This document shows positions 17,479 through 26,639 of a stretch of DNA of 64,000 nucleotides, one piece after another (positions within the stretch are counted from its first letter, which is position 1; every line of letters starts with the position of its first letter). The notes below the pieces were generated by a model. The model saw only the letters and a program-made list of their open reading frames with translations, searched no databases and was not told the origin of the DNA. Location of the stretch: assembly GCF_006838285.1 (NCBI RefSeq), contig NZ_CP038228.1, positions 3,906,001-3,970,000 on the forward strand, written 5' to 3'. This DNA is from Xanthomonas translucens pv. cerealis (GTDB lineage Bacteria; Pseudomonadota; Gammaproteobacteria; Xanthomonadales; Xanthomonadaceae). The position numbers and the translations under genes were made by a program.

Positions 17479-18996
17479 ATGGTCCAGATACGCAAGGTGG
17501 TGATCGCGGGCGGCGGCACGGCGGGCTGGATCGCCGCCTGCGCGCTGGCGCACCAGTTCCGCGACCTGCTGGACATCACCCTGATCGAGTCCGAACAGAT
17601 CGGCACGGTCGGCGTCGGCGAATCCACGGTGCCGCCGATCCGCAGCTTCCACCGTTTCCTGCAGATCGACGAGCAGGAATTCCTGCGCGCCGTGGCCGGC
17701 ACCTTCAAGCTCTCCATTTCCTTCGAGAACTGGCGCCGGCCCGGCGAGCGCTACATCCACCCATTCGGCCTCACCGGGCAGAGCACGCTGGCCTGCGCGT
17801 TCCACCATTTCTGGCTGGAGGCGCAGCGGCGCGGAATGCTCTCCGAACTGGGCGACTACTGCCTGGAAACCGTGGCCTCGCGCCTTGACCGCTTCGCGCT
17901 GCAGCAGTCGCTGCCGGTCAACTATGCCTACCATCTCGATGCCGGGCTGTACGCGCGCCTGCTGCGCCGCCACGCCGAACGCTACGGACTCAAGCGCGTG
18001 GAAGGCAGGATCCAGCAGGTGCGGCAGCACGCCGAGAGCGGCTGCGTCGAGGCGCTGCTGCTGGAAGACGGCACGCTGATCGAAGGCGACCTGTTCATCG
18101 ACTGCACCGGTTTCCGCGGCCTGCTGATCGAGCAGACCCTGCACACCGGCTACGAGGATTGGAAGCAGTGGCTGCCGTGCGATCGCGCGGTGGCGGTGCA
18201 GACCGAAGCGGTGGCGGCGCCGGTGCCTTACACCCGCGCCATCGCACACGCCGCCGGCTGGCGCTGGCATATCCCGCTGCAGCACCGCGTCGGCTGCGGG
18301 CTGGTGTTCTCCAGCGCGCACCTGTCCGACGACGAGGCGCGCGCTAAGCTGCTGCACGACGCCGCCGCGCCGCCGATCAAGGACCCGTGGCTGGTGCCGT
18401 TTCGCACCGGCCGCCGGCGCAAGGCCTGGAACAAGAACGTGGTCGCGCTGGGCCTGGCCAGCGGCTTCATCGAACCGCTGGAATCCACCAGCATCCACCT
18501 GACCATCGCCGCGGTGATGCGGCTGATCATGCTGTTCCCGAGCGAGGGCATCGCGCCGTCGATGGTGGACCTGTACAACGACGTCAGCCGCGCCGAGATG
18601 GAACACGTGCGCGATTTCATCATCCTGCACTACCACGCCAACCAGCGCGACGAACCGATGTGGCGGGCCTGCCGTGAGATGGCGCTGCCCGATTCGTTGC
18701 AGCAGCGGCTGCGCGCCTGGCGCGAGCGCGCGCACGCCTGGCAAGGTGCCGACGAACTGTTCCGGGTGGATTCGTGGATCCACGTGCTGCTCGGCCAGGG
18801 CATCGTGCCGGCGCAGCACCACCCGCTGGCGCGCGCGCTGCCGGACCAGCAGCTGCAGCAGTTCCTCGACGCGATCCGCCAGCCCATCGACCGCGCGGTG
18901 GCGCAGATGCCGTCGCAGCAGGACTTCATCGCGCGCTATTGCAAGGCCGGGCCGGAGGTGTGGGTGGGGCCGGCTTCTGTCGCGGCGCCGGCATGA
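17479..18996 (+). CDS. Tryptophan halogenase-family flavin enzyme
   Basis: 505 residues. The FAD-binding motif GGGTAGW is at residues 10-16. The conserved active-site Lys is seen in AGTFKLSISF (about residue 78). The WxWxIP motif appears as GWRWHIPLQHRVGCG near residue 258. All three are hallmarks of flavin-dependent halogenases such as PrnA and RebH, so the catalytic machinery seems intact. In this genomic setting no halometabolite pathway is present, and the true substrate is unknown. ATG at 17479 was chosen with AGGAG at 17463. It closes the four-gene cluster. Confidence 0.88.
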   Translation: MVQIRKVVIAGGGTAGWIAACALAHQFRDLLDITLIESEQIGTVGVGESTVPPIRSFHRFLQIDEQEFLRAVAGTFKLSISFENWRRPGERYIHPFGLTGQSTLACAFHHFWLEAQRRGMLSELGDYCLETVASRLDRFALQQSLPVNYAYHLDAGLYARLLRRHAERYGLKRVEGRIQQVRQHAESGCVEALLLEDGTLIEGDLFIDCTGFRGLLIEQTLHTGYEDWKQWLPCDRAVAVQTEAVAAPVPYTRAIAHAAGWRWHIPLQHRVGCGLVFSSAHLSDDEARAKLLHDAAAPPIKDPWLVPFRTGRRRKAWNKNVVALGLASGFIEPLESTSIHLTIAAVMRLIMLFPSEGIAPSMVDLYNDVSRAEMEHVRDFIILHYHANQRDEPMWRACREMALPDSLQQRLRAWRERAHAWQGADELFRVDSWIHVLLGQGIVPAQHHPLARALPDQQLQQFLDAIRQPIDRAVAQMPSQQDFIARYCKAGPEVWVGPASVAAPA

Positions 18997-19224
18997 GTCG
19001 CACTACGGTGGGGAGCAACCGTACAGGTAGGAGCCGTGTTGCAGCGCCCGGTGCAGCAGGCACGCCGCATGCATCTGGCTGACCGGCATCGCCCGCAGCA
19101 GACCGGAACGATCGACGCGGACGGCGAGCGCTACCCCGATGCGCGCACCTACCCGTCGTGCCGGGTCGCGACAGGCGTGGCATGGCTATGATCGAATCAC
19201 CGCCCTCTTCGAGGATTGCTGCGC

Positions 19225-20475
19225 ATGAATCTGCACGCCCTGGGTCTTTCCGTAGCGTTGGCGCTGGCCGTGGCGCTGCCGGCGCATGCCGTCGACTTCA
19301 CGAAAGCGGAACTGGCGCGCGCCACCGTGCTGCAGCAGCGCCTGCTGACGCTGGATTCGCACCTGGACACGCCGGCCAATTTCGAGCGCAGCGACTTCGA
19401 CATGATGGCCGCGCATGTCGGCAATCGCTTGGCGCAGGTGGACTATCCGCGCATGCTCGCCGGCGCGCTGGACGGCGGCTTCTGGGCGATCTACACCGGC
19501 CAGGGCGAGCGCAGCGTGCAGGCGCACCTGGACGATCGCGACGCCGGGCTGCAGCGCCTGATGGCGATCCACGCGCTGCTGGCGGCCTATCCAAAGCAGT
19601 TTGGCATGGCCACCACGCCGGCCGATGCGGCGCGGATCAAGGCCGCCGGCAAGCGCGTGATGTACCTGAGCATGGAGAACGCCAGCCCGCTGGTCGCCGA
19701 TCCCACGCTGCTGCGCTTCTACCACGCGCAAGGCTTGCGGCTGATGAGCACGGTGCATTTCCTCAACAACGAATTCGCCGATTCCGCCACCGACCCGAAG
19801 GGGCCGGAATGGCAGGGCCTGAGTCCCGCCGGGCGGGAGCTGGTGCAGCAGGCACAGAAACTCGGCATCGTCATCGACCAGTCGCATGCCTCCGATGCGG
19901 TCTTCGATCAGTTGATCGCGCTATCGCCGGTGCCGATTCTGCTTTCGCACAGCGGTGCGCGCGCAGTGCATGCGCATCCGCGCAACATCGACGATGCGCG
20001 GCTGAAGGTATTGGCCGCACATGGTGGAGTGATCCAGATGAACTCCTACGGTGGCTACCTGATCGACACCGGCGCCGGCCCCGAGCGCAAGGCCGCCGAG
20101 CAGGCGCTGATCGACGGATACGGCGGCTGGGAGCATCTGCTACTGGCCGATGGGCCCAAGCTCGGCGACGCGATGAAGGCGCTGGATGCCAACCATCCGG
20201 TGCGCCAGGCGACGCTCGACGACTTCTTCGCGCACCTGCAACACGTGCTGGCGCTGATCGGCCCCGAGCACGTGGGCATCGGCATGGACTGGGACGGCGG
20301 TGGCGGCGTGACCGGCATGGAGGACGTCGGCGACCTGCCCAAGATCACCGCCTGGTTGCTGCGCAAGGGCTATAGCGAGCAGCAGATCGCCGCCATCTGG
20401 GGCGGCAATGTGTTGCGGGTGATGCAGCAGGCGCAGGACTGGGCCGCCACGCAGGCGCGTGCCGGTTCTTCCTGA
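19225..20475 (+). CDS. Membrane dipeptidase (peptidase family M19), exported
   Basis: 416 residues. A signal peptide (residues 1-22, ALPAHAVDF) directs it to the periplasm. Zinc-site residues of renal dipeptidase are present: His-x-Asp in LDSHLDTP, Glu in YLSMENASPL, His in IDQSHAS and LLSHSGARAVHAHPRN, and Asp in GIGMDWDGGGG. It should cleave dipeptides, possibly including D-amino acid dipeptides. ATG at 19225 is preceded by GAGGA at 19211; a TTG nine bases upstream is less likely. TATGAT at 19186-19191 may be the -10. Confidence 0.93.
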   Translation: MNLHALGLSVALALAVALPAHAVDFTKAELARATVLQQRLLTLDSHLDTPANFERSDFDMMAAHVGNRLAQVDYPRMLAGALDGGFWAIYTGQGERSVQAHLDDRDAGLQRLMAIHALLAAYPKQFGMATTPADAARIKAAGKRVMYLSMENASPLVADPTLLRFYHAQGLRLMSTVHFLNNEFADSATDPKGPEWQGLSPAGRELVQQAQKLGIVIDQSHASDAVFDQLIALSPVPILLSHSGARAVHAHPRNIDDARLKVLAAHGGVIQMNSYGGYLIDTGAGPERKAAEQALIDGYGGWEHLLLADGPKLGDAMKALDANHPVRQATLDDFFAHLQHVLALIGPEHVGIGMDWDGGGGVTGMEDVGDLPKITAWLLRKGYSEQQIAAIWGGNVLRVMQQAQDWAATQARAGSS

Positions 20476-20648
20476 GGGCATCGCCGGCGCGCGGTTCAGC
20501 GCGCTTATCGCGCCTGCTGATCGGATGGACAGCGCGGCGCGCGGCCCGGCGCCGGGCGATGGCGAACAGACGCCAGCCAGCGTGTCGAACGGCGCAGTGC
20601 TGCGCGCGCTGAACCGACGCTGCGGCATCGGCTAGCATCGGGGCCGCC

Positions 20649-21800
20649 ATGAAGATCGTCATTGCCCCGGATTCGTTCAAGGAAAGCCTGTCCGCGCTGG
20701 AGGCGGCCACGCAGATCGAGGCGGGCTTTCGCGACGTGTTCCCGGCGTGGAACTACCTCAAGGTGCCGGTTGCCGACGGCGGCGAGGGCACGGTCGCGGT
20801 GCTGGTCGCGGCCAGTGGCGGGCGCATCGTCGGCCGCACGGTGACCGGGCCGCTGGGTGCGCCGGTCGCGGCCTTCTTCGGCCTCACCGGCGGCGGCCGC
20901 ACCGGCATCGTCGAGATGGCCGCAGCGAGCGGGCTGGCGCTGCTGCCGCCGGCACGGCGCGATCCGCTCGCCGCCACCAGCTATGGCGTCGGCGAGTTGA
21001 TCCTGGCCGCGCTGGATGCCGGCGCACGCCACCTCATCGTCGGCATCGGCGGCAGCGCCAGCAACGATGGCGGCGCCGGCATGGCGCAGGCGCTGGGCGT
21101 GCGCCTGTTCGATGCGCAAGGCCGTGCGCTGGACGCCGGCGTGGGCGGCGGCGCGCTGGCGGCGCTGGCGCGGATCGATGCCAGCGCGCTGGACCCGCGG
21201 CTACAGGAGTGCACGGTCGAGGTCGCCTGCGATGTCGACAATCCACTGACCGGGCCGACTGGCGCCTCTGCGGTGTTCGGGCCGCAGAAGGGCGCCACGC
21301 CGGCTCTGGTCGCCCGCCTCGACGCCAACCTGTGCCACTACGCCAAGGTGATCGAAACCGACCTCGGGATCGCGCTCGCCGGGTTGCGTGGCGGCGGCGC
21401 CGGCGGCGGTCTGGGCGCTGCGCTGGTGGCGTTTCTGGGCGCGCGACTGCGCCCAGGCGCGGACATCGTCGCCGAGGCGCTGGGGCTGGACGCGTTAGTG
21501 GCCGATGCCGACCTGGTGATCACCGGCGAGGGCCGCCTCGACGGCCAGAGCGTGCATGGCAAGACCCCGCTGGGCGTGGCCCGCATCGCCCAACACCACG
21601 GCAAGCCGGTGGTGGCGATCGCCGGCGGCCTGGGTGCCGGCGCCGAACTGCTGCACGCGCACGGCATCGACGCGATGTTCGGTGCGGTGCAACGCGCCTG
21701 CACCCTGGAGCAGTCGCTGGCCGAGGCCGCGGCGAACCTGCGCCTGGCGGCCAGGAACGTGGCAGAGGCGATCAGGATCGGGCGCGGCCTGGGACGCTGA
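20649..21800 (+). CDS. Glycerate kinase, type I
   Basis: 383 residues of the GarK/GlxK family, phosphorylating D-glycerate (usually to 2-phosphoglycerate) with ATP. The N-terminus MKIVIAPDSFKESLSA is diagnostic. VADGGEGTVAVL, GASNDGGAGMAQALG-type glycine loops and TGEGRLDGQSVHGKTPLGVA are also present. It stands alone between the dipeptidase and a DUF2628 gene, with no glyoxylate-pathway genes nearby. An inverted repeat (TGCACCA-AAG-TGGTGCA, 21926-21942) lies downstream. Confidence 0.94.
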   Translation: MKIVIAPDSFKESLSALEAATQIEAGFRDVFPAWNYLKVPVADGGEGTVAVLVAASGGRIVGRTVTGPLGAPVAAFFGLTGGGRTGIVEMAAASGLALLPPARRDPLAATSYGVGELILAALDAGARHLIVGIGGSASNDGGAGMAQALGVRLFDAQGRALDAGVGGGALAALARIDASALDPRLQECTVEVACDVDNPLTGPTGASAVFGPQKGATPALVARLDANLCHYAKVIETDLGIALAGLRGGGAGGGLGAALVAFLGARLRPGADIVAEALGLDALVADADLVITGEGRLDGQSVHGKTPLGVARIAQHHGKPVVAIAGGLGAGAELLHAHGIDAMFGAVQRACTLEQSLAEAAANLRLAARNVAEAIRIGRGLGR

Positions 21801-21925
21801 CCGGAGCGTGGCGCTGCGCGCATGCGGCGTCTGCCGCGTCGTCCGCAAGCCGGGTTCTGACGCGTACCGGCCCAGTGCCGACCAGATGCCCGACTCCCGT
21901 GCAACCCATTGCATCGACGCACATG

Positions 21926-21942
21926 TGCACCAAAGTGGTGCA
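21926..21942. repeat. Short perfect inverted repeat upstream of the DUF2628 gene
   Basis: TGCACCA and TGGTGCA flank AAG, a 7-bp perfect stem. No T run follows, so a regulator site for the downstream gene is as likely as a weak terminator. A TACAAT -10-like box follows at about 21982. Confidence 0.45.
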
Positions 21943-22018
21943 AATATGGGCCGCGTATGGTGCGCAGCGGGCCTGTTCAGCTACAATTTAACCGATTACA
22001 AAAAGGAATTACCTCTCC

Positions 22019-22423
22019 ATGAACACCCAGAACCTACCCGAGCGCGCGCCGCTCAGCCCGAAGTGGCAGTTCCGCTTCGCTTTCTTCGACCGCCACGGCG
22101 GGCCGGCCTCGCCCGATTTCAAGGCCGCGTTCAAGGCGCTACCGTCGTTCGGCGACCGCCTGAAGATCAACATGAACTTCTTCGCGTTCTTCTTCGGCTG
22201 GATCTATTTCTTCATCCTCGGCCTGTGGCGCAAAGCGATCGTGCTGATCGGCATCTCGCTGTTGATCGGCGTGCTGTCGTTCTTCCTGCCGCGGATGGTC
22301 GTCAACGGCCTGGGCGTGGGCTATTCGGTGCTGGTCGGCATGATCGCCAACTACGCCTACTACCTGGAAGTGAAGAAGGGCAGCACCAGCTGGAACCCGT
22401 TTGAAGGCATGCGCTGGTGGTAA
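22019..22423 (+). CDS. DUF2628-family small membrane protein
   Basis: 134 residues. A soluble N-terminus (FRFAFFDRHGGPASPDFKAA) precedes a FFAFFFGWIYFFILGLWRKA segment and two further hydrophobic helices, a layout typical of DUF2628 inner membrane proteins. Function is unknown. The region upstream is AT-rich (TACAATTTAACCGATTACAA followed by AAAGGAATT), giving a good promoter and a GGA ribosome site ahead of ATG 22019. It appears monocistronic. Confidence 0.85.
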   Translation: MNTQNLPERAPLSPKWQFRFAFFDRHGGPASPDFKAAFKALPSFGDRLKINMNFFAFFFGWIYFFILGLWRKAIVLIGISLLIGVLSFFLPRMVVNGLGVGYSVLVGMIANYAYYLEVKKGSTSWNPFEGMRWW

Positions 22424-22436
22424 GCGCGGTGTAACC

Positions 22437-22530
22437 GGGACTCGGGACTCGGGACCGGGAACCCGGAAAAGCGGCGCGGCGGCGGGTTCGCCTTCTGCTT
22501 TTCGTTCTTCCGGGTCCCCGGTCCCGGCTT
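22437..22530. repeat. Long inverted repeat between convergent genes, probable bidirectional terminator
   Basis: GACTCGGGACTCGGGACCGG then GAACCCGGAA pairs with TTCCGGGTCCCCGGTCCC about 45 bases later, with one mismatch, giving a strong GC stem. AAAAG and CTTTT flank the loop side. It separates the convergent DUF2628 and permease genes. GACTCGG tandem units recur in xanthomonad intergenic repeats. Confidence 0.65.
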
Positions 22531-22620
22531 CAAGCTCCCCATGTCCAGCATGTCAACCGATGGCCGTCGAGGAAGCCCTCGGTCATCGCGCGGTTGTCGA
22601 ACGGGAACTGCACGACCAAG

Positions 22621-24048
22621 TCACGCGCGCTGTTCCCCACGCTGCAGCAGGCTGTGGCGGCATCCGTAGAGCAGGTAGGCGACCACGCCGATTGCGTTCC
22701 ACAGCGCGAACCATTTCTGCGTGGTGTGCGGCAGGCTCCAGAACAGGTACAGGCAACCAATGATCGCCAGTGGCGCGACCACCCAGGCCAGCGGCGTGCG
22801 GAACTTGCGCATCCGCTGCGGCTCGCGCACGCGCAGCACCAGCAGGCAGGCGGCCACCGCAATGAACGCAGCCAGGGTGCCGGCGTTGGCCAGCGCGGCG
22901 ATCTCGTCCAGTCGCGCCACGCCGGCCAGCGCCGCCACCAGGATCGCGGTGAACAGCGTGGTTGCCACCGGCGTGCCGGTACGCGCGCTGACCTTGGACA
23001 GGCCGCGCGGCAGCAGCCCGTCGCGCGACATCACGAAGAAGATCCGGCTCTGCCCGTACAGGAATGCCAGCAGCACCGTGGGCAGCGCGATCACCGCGGC
23101 CGCGGCGATCAGCGTCGCCGCCTTGCCGTGGCCGAGTTCGCGCAGGATCAGCGCCAGCGGTTCGGCGCTCTGGCCGAACACGGTGTAGCGCATCGCGCCG
23201 ACCGCGGACAGCGCCACCAGCACGTAGATCAGGGTGCAGCCGACCATCGAGCCGAGGATGCCGATCGCCAGGTCGCGCTCGGGTTTCTTGGTTTCCTCGG
23301 CCGCGGTGGAAATCGCGTCGAAGCCGTAGAAGGCGAAGAAGATGATCGCCGCGGCGGCCATCACCCCGCGTTCGACGCCGTCGGTGCCCATCGACTTGGC
23401 GAAGCCGAACGGCATGAACGGCTCCATCCGCGCGCTGTCGAAATGCGGCAGCGCGATCACCACGAACACGGTCAGGGCGACGATCTTCAGCACCACCAGC
23501 ACCGCGTTGACCGTCGCACTGGCCTGGGTGCCGAGCATCAGCATGCCGGCGACGACGAAGGTGATCAGCACCGCCGGCAGGTTGACGAACCCGCCCGGCA
23601 CATGCGGCCCGGCGGTCAGCCACAGCGGCAGGTCCACGCCCACGCCCTTGAGGAAGCCGACCGCATAGCCGGACCAGCCCACCGCCACCGTGCTGACCAC
23701 CAGTGAGTACTCCAGGATCAGGCTCCAGCCCACCACCCAGGCGATGCTCTCGCCGAGCGCGATGTAGCTGTAGGTGTAGGCGCTGCCGGCGGCCGGCATC
23801 AGCGTCGCCATCTCCGCGTAGGCCAGCGCGGCGCAGGCGCAGATCGCCCCGGCCACCGCGAACGACAGCAGCACGGCCGGGCCGGCCTTGTCGGCGCCGA
23901 CCCCGATCAGGGTGTAGATGCCGGTGCCGACGATCGCGCCGATGCCCAGCGCCACCAGGTGCGGCCAGCTCAGCGTGGGCACCAGCCGGCGCCCGGCTTC
24001 GTGGACGGTGACCAGATCGAGCGACTTGCGCCGGAACAGGAACGACAT
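22621..24048 (-). CDS. APC family amino acid permease
   Basis: 475 residues with about 12 membrane helices. TM1 has the APC signature GIGAIVGTGIYTLIGVGA, and TM3/TM6 have the usual YAEMATLMPAAGSAYTYSYIALGE and FFAFYGFDAISTAAEETKKPERDLAIGI. This subgroup resembles cationic amino acid/YfnA-type transporters (TC 2.A.3.3); the actual substrate cannot be read from sequence. ATG at 24048 (MSFLFRRKSLD) was chosen; the longer frame adds an unrelated N-terminus. The response regulator at 24174 ends about 125 bp upstream on the same strand. Confidence 0.92.
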   Translation of the reverse strand: MSFLFRRKSLDLVTVHEAGRRLVPTLSWPHLVALGIGAIVGTGIYTLIGVGADKAGPAVLLSFAVAGAICACAALAYAEMATLMPAAGSAYTYSYIALGESIAWVVGWSLILEYSLVVSTVAVGWSGYAVGFLKGVGVDLPLWLTAGPHVPGGFVNLPAVLITFVVAGMLMLGTQASATVNAVLVVLKIVALTVFVVIALPHFDSARMEPFMPFGFAKSMGTDGVERGVMAAAAIIFFAFYGFDAISTAAEETKKPERDLAIGILGSMVGCTLIYVLVALSAVGAMRYTVFGQSAEPLALILRELGHGKAATLIAAAAVIALPTVLLAFLYGQSRIFFVMSRDGLLPRGLSKVSARTGTPVATTLFTAILVAALAGVARLDEIAALANAGTLAAFIAVAACLLVLRVREPQRMRKFRTPLAWVVAPLAIIGCLYLFWSLPHTTQKWFALWNAIGVVAYLLYGCRHSLLQRGEQRA

Positions 24049-24173
24049 GCGGGCCTCGGAAAGCGACAGGACAAGCCCGCGAGTGTCGCCCAATGCAGTG
24101 CAGCAAAGCTATGCCTGACGGCCCGAGCCGCCGGGCGCGCCGCCGCGGCAGCGGGCGCGGCGCACTGCGGCGG

Positions 24174-24797
24174 CTACAGCCCGATCCGCTCGGCCAGCCG
24201 CACCAATTCGGCGAGCGAGCCGGCCTGCATCTTGCGCATCGCCTGGCCGCGCCGCACCTTCACCGTGATCTCGCTGAGCTGCAGCCGCGCGGCGACCTGC
24301 TTGTTGAGCAGGCCCTGCACCACCAGCCGGGTCACCGCCTGCTCGCCCGGGGTCAGCGTCGCCCAGCGCCCGCGCAGCTCGGCCAGCACGGCCTCGCGCT
24401 GGCGGCGCTCGCGGTCGCGGGAGATGCCGTGCTGGATCGCGTCGAGCAAGTCCTGGTCGCGGAACGGCTTGGTCAGGAATTCGATCGCGCCGTTCTTCAT
24501 CGCTTCCACGCTCATCGCGATGTCGCCATGGCCGGTGATGAAGATGGTCGGCAGGTGCAGCCCGGCCTCCAGCAGCTGCCGGTGGAATTCCATGCCGCTC
24601 TGCCCGGGCATGCGGATGTCCAGCACCATGCAGCTGGGCGCGTCGGCCAGCGCGTGCTGCAGGAAGGCGTTGCTGGAGCCGAACGCGTGCACCTGCAGGT
24701 CCACCGAGGCGAACAGGTCTTCCAGCGCGGCGCGGATCGAGGGATCGTCGTCGATCACATACACCACCGGGCGCTGTTCGGACAGCGGCAGGTTCAT
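24174..24797 (-). CDS. FixJ-family two-component response regulator
   Basis: 207 residues. The receiver domain (residues 8-125) has the acidic pocket IDDDPS, phospho-acceptor Asp in VLDIRMPG, Thr in FITGHGD and Lys in LTKPF. A LuxR-type helix-turn-helix covers residues about 145-205 (LTPGEQAVTRLVVQGLLNKQVA...SEITVKVRRGQAMRKM). Its start overlaps the kinase stop as ATGA (24794-24797), so the pair is translationally coupled. It lies downstream of mgtC, and the genes may form one operon. The signal and target genes are unknown. Confidence 0.93.
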   Translation of the reverse strand: MNLPLSEQRPVVYVIDDDPSIRAALEDLFASVDLQVHAFGSSNAFLQHALADAPSCMVLDIRMPGQSGMEFHRQLLEAGLHLPTIFITGHGDIAMSVEAMKNGAIEFLTKPFRDQDLLDAIQHGISRDRERRQREAVLAELRGRWATLTPGEQAVTRLVVQGLLNKQVAARLQLSEITVKVRRGQAMRKMQAGSLAELVRLAERIGL

Positions 24798-25876
24798 TGG
24801 CGTGCTCCCGGCGTTGCGATCGGCAGGCACACGCCGAACACCGCGCCGCAGGGGCTGCGCGGCGCGGCCCAGATGCGCCCGCCGCTGGCCTCGACGATGC
24901 TGCGGCTGATGCTCAGGCCGATGCCGATGCCGTCGGGCTTGGTGGTCCAGAACGCATCGAACAGGTGCGCCTGCGCCTCGGCCGACAGGCCCACGCCGCC
25001 ATCTTCGACGGTCAGCCGCAGCGAACGCGCATCCTCCGGTTCGGTGCCGATGCGGATCGTGCGCGCAGCGGCCGGCGTCTGCGCCATCGCCTCCATCGCA
25101 TTCAACACCAGGTTGACCAGCACCTGCTGGGTCTGCACCCGGTCGGCCAGCACCGGCGGCAGTGCCGGCGCCAGCTCCACCCGAAGCGCGATGGCGTTGC
25201 GCTCCAGTTCGCTGCGCGAAAGCGCCAGCACCTCCAGCACGGCGGCATTGAGATCGAACGCGCTCTTGCGCGGCGTCTCGCCCTTGCTGAGGCTGCGGAT
25301 CCGCGCGATCACCTCGCTGGCGCGGTTGGCGTCGTCGAGGATCCGCTGCAGCGCCGCCTGCGCCCGCTCCAGGTTCGGCGGCTGCTGGCCGAGCCAGCGC
25401 TGGCAGGCGTTGCCGCTGGTGACGATGGCGGCCAGCGGCTGGTTGACCTCGTGCGCGATCGAGGCGGTCAGCCCGCCCAGGCTGCGCGCGCGTGCCAGCC
25501 GCAGCAGCTGCGCCTGCGCCGCATGCGCGGCGGCCTTGGCGTGTTCCATCTGCACCGCGATGGAGGTGGTCACCCCCACCACCACGATGCTGATGACCGA
25601 GTTGATCACCCCCACCCGGTACGCGCCGGCCGAGCTGAGCTGGAAACTGAGCACGATCAGGGCGATGCAGGCGCCGGCCAGCAGCAACATGCCGGCGCGG
25701 GTGAGCAGCCGCACCGCGAACAGGATCACCACCGTGTAGAACAACGCCGCGGCCACCCCGTAATCGGTCAGCGTATCGGCGGCGAAGATCGCGCCCAACG
25801 CCAGCAGCAGCGCCGCCAGCGCGAGCAGGCGGCGATGCGGCGAGGGCGAGATGAAACAGCGGGTCATCGGCGTCAT
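24794..25876 (-). CDS. Membrane-bound sensor histidine kinase
   Basis: About 360 residues. The N-terminal third holds four hydrophobic helices with hardly any periplasmic loop, so it may sense within the membrane. After an Ala-rich helix come the H-box SIAHEVNQPLAAIV (phospho-His), the N-box NLVLNAMEAM and the G-boxes VEDGGVGLS and GIGIGLSISRSIVEASGG. The NQPL after the His places it with FixL/DctB-type (HPK4) kinases, which match a FixJ-type partner. Start could be ATG 25876 or 25867; neither has a clear ribosome site. mgtC ends only 34 bp upstream. Confidence 0.92.
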   Translation of the reverse strand: MTPMTRCFISPSPHRRLLALAALLLALGAIFAADTLTDYGVAAALFYTVVILFAVRLLTRAGMLLLAGACIALIVLSFQLSSAGAYRVGVINSVISIVVVGVTTSIAVQMEHAKAAAHAAQAQLLRLARARSLGGLTASIAHEVNQPLAAIVTSGNACQRWLGQQPPNLERAQAALQRILDDANRASEVIARIRSLSKGETPRKSAFDLNAAVLEVLALSRSELERNAIALRVELAPALPPVLADRVQTQQVLVNLVLNAMEAMAQTPAAARTIRIGTEPEDARSLRLTVEDGGVGLSAEAQAHLFDAFWTTKPDGIGIGLSISRSIVEASGGRIWAAPRSPCGAVFGVCLPIATPGARQ

Positions 25877-25910
25877 GGCAGGGGGCGGGTGGTGCGGCGC
25901 GGCAGGCGCT

Positions 25911-26639
25911 TCAGCTTTCGGCGCCAGCGTTCCAGAACGCCTGTTGTACACCGGGTTCGCCTTCCAGGTGCTGGATCACCGTATCCAGCTCCTCGGCGCG
26001 CACCGCGGTTGCGTACAGGGTCGCGGCGATTTCCACATCGTGCTGGCCGAACGGATGCTGGTCCACCTCGCGCGCCGGGTAGTGGGCGGCTTCCAGCAGG
26101 TCGATCAGCCGCTCGCGCACCTCGCCGTGCACCCCGCGCGCGCAGATCACATAGAACATGTAGGTCGCCTCGATCGAGGATTCCTCCAGCGGCCGGCGGT
26201 TGATCCGGTTCACCACCGGGCGCAGCAAGGTGTTGCTGAGCAGCACGAACACCGCCGCCAGCACCGCCTCGGCGACCAGCCCGGCGCCGGCGCAGGCGCC
26301 GACCGCGCCCGAGCCCCACAGCGTGGCCGCGGTGTTCAGGCCGGTGACATTCGCGCCTTCCTTCATGATCGCGCCGGCACCGAGGAAGCCGATGCCGGAG
26401 ACCACGTAGGCCACCACCTGCACTGCGCCCTGGGTGCCGCCATGGATCTCGAACAGGCGGTCGCCGAGCGAGACGAAGATGGCCGCGCCGACCGCGACCA
26501 ACGTGTTGGTGCGCAGGCCCGCGGTGCGCTGCCGCACCTGCCGCTCGAAGCCGATGACCGCCCCCAGCGCGAAGGCGGTGGACAGGCTGACCAGGGTGTC
26601 CAGCAGCGAGGCGAGATTGAACAGGCGCAGCGCTTCCAT
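25911..26639 (-). CDS. mgtC: MgtC/SapB family membrane protein
   Basis: 242 residues. The N-terminal MgtC domain has about five membrane helices with the family blocks ALGAVIGFERQVRQRTAGLRT, VSGIGFLGAGAIMKEG and GLNTAATLWGSGAVGACAG. A soluble ACT-like C-terminal domain follows (about 160-242). MgtC proteins inhibit the F1Fo ATPase and support growth at low Mg2+ and virulence in Salmonella and other species. Its ATG overlaps the stop of the upstream small ORF as TGATG, and a leader peptide lies further upstream, so translation is likely regulated. Confidence 0.93.
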   Translation of the reverse strand: MEALRLFNLASLLDTLVSLSTAFALGAVIGFERQVRQRTAGLRTNTLVAVGAAIFVSLGDRLFEIHGGTQGAVQVVAYVVSGIGFLGAGAIMKEGANVTGLNTAATLWGSGAVGACAGAGLVAEAVLAAVFVLLSNTLLRPVVNRINRRPLEESSIEATYMFYVICARGVHGEVRERLIDLLEAAHYPAREVDQHPFGQHDVEIAATLYATAVRAEELDTVIQHLEGEPGVQQAFWNAGAES

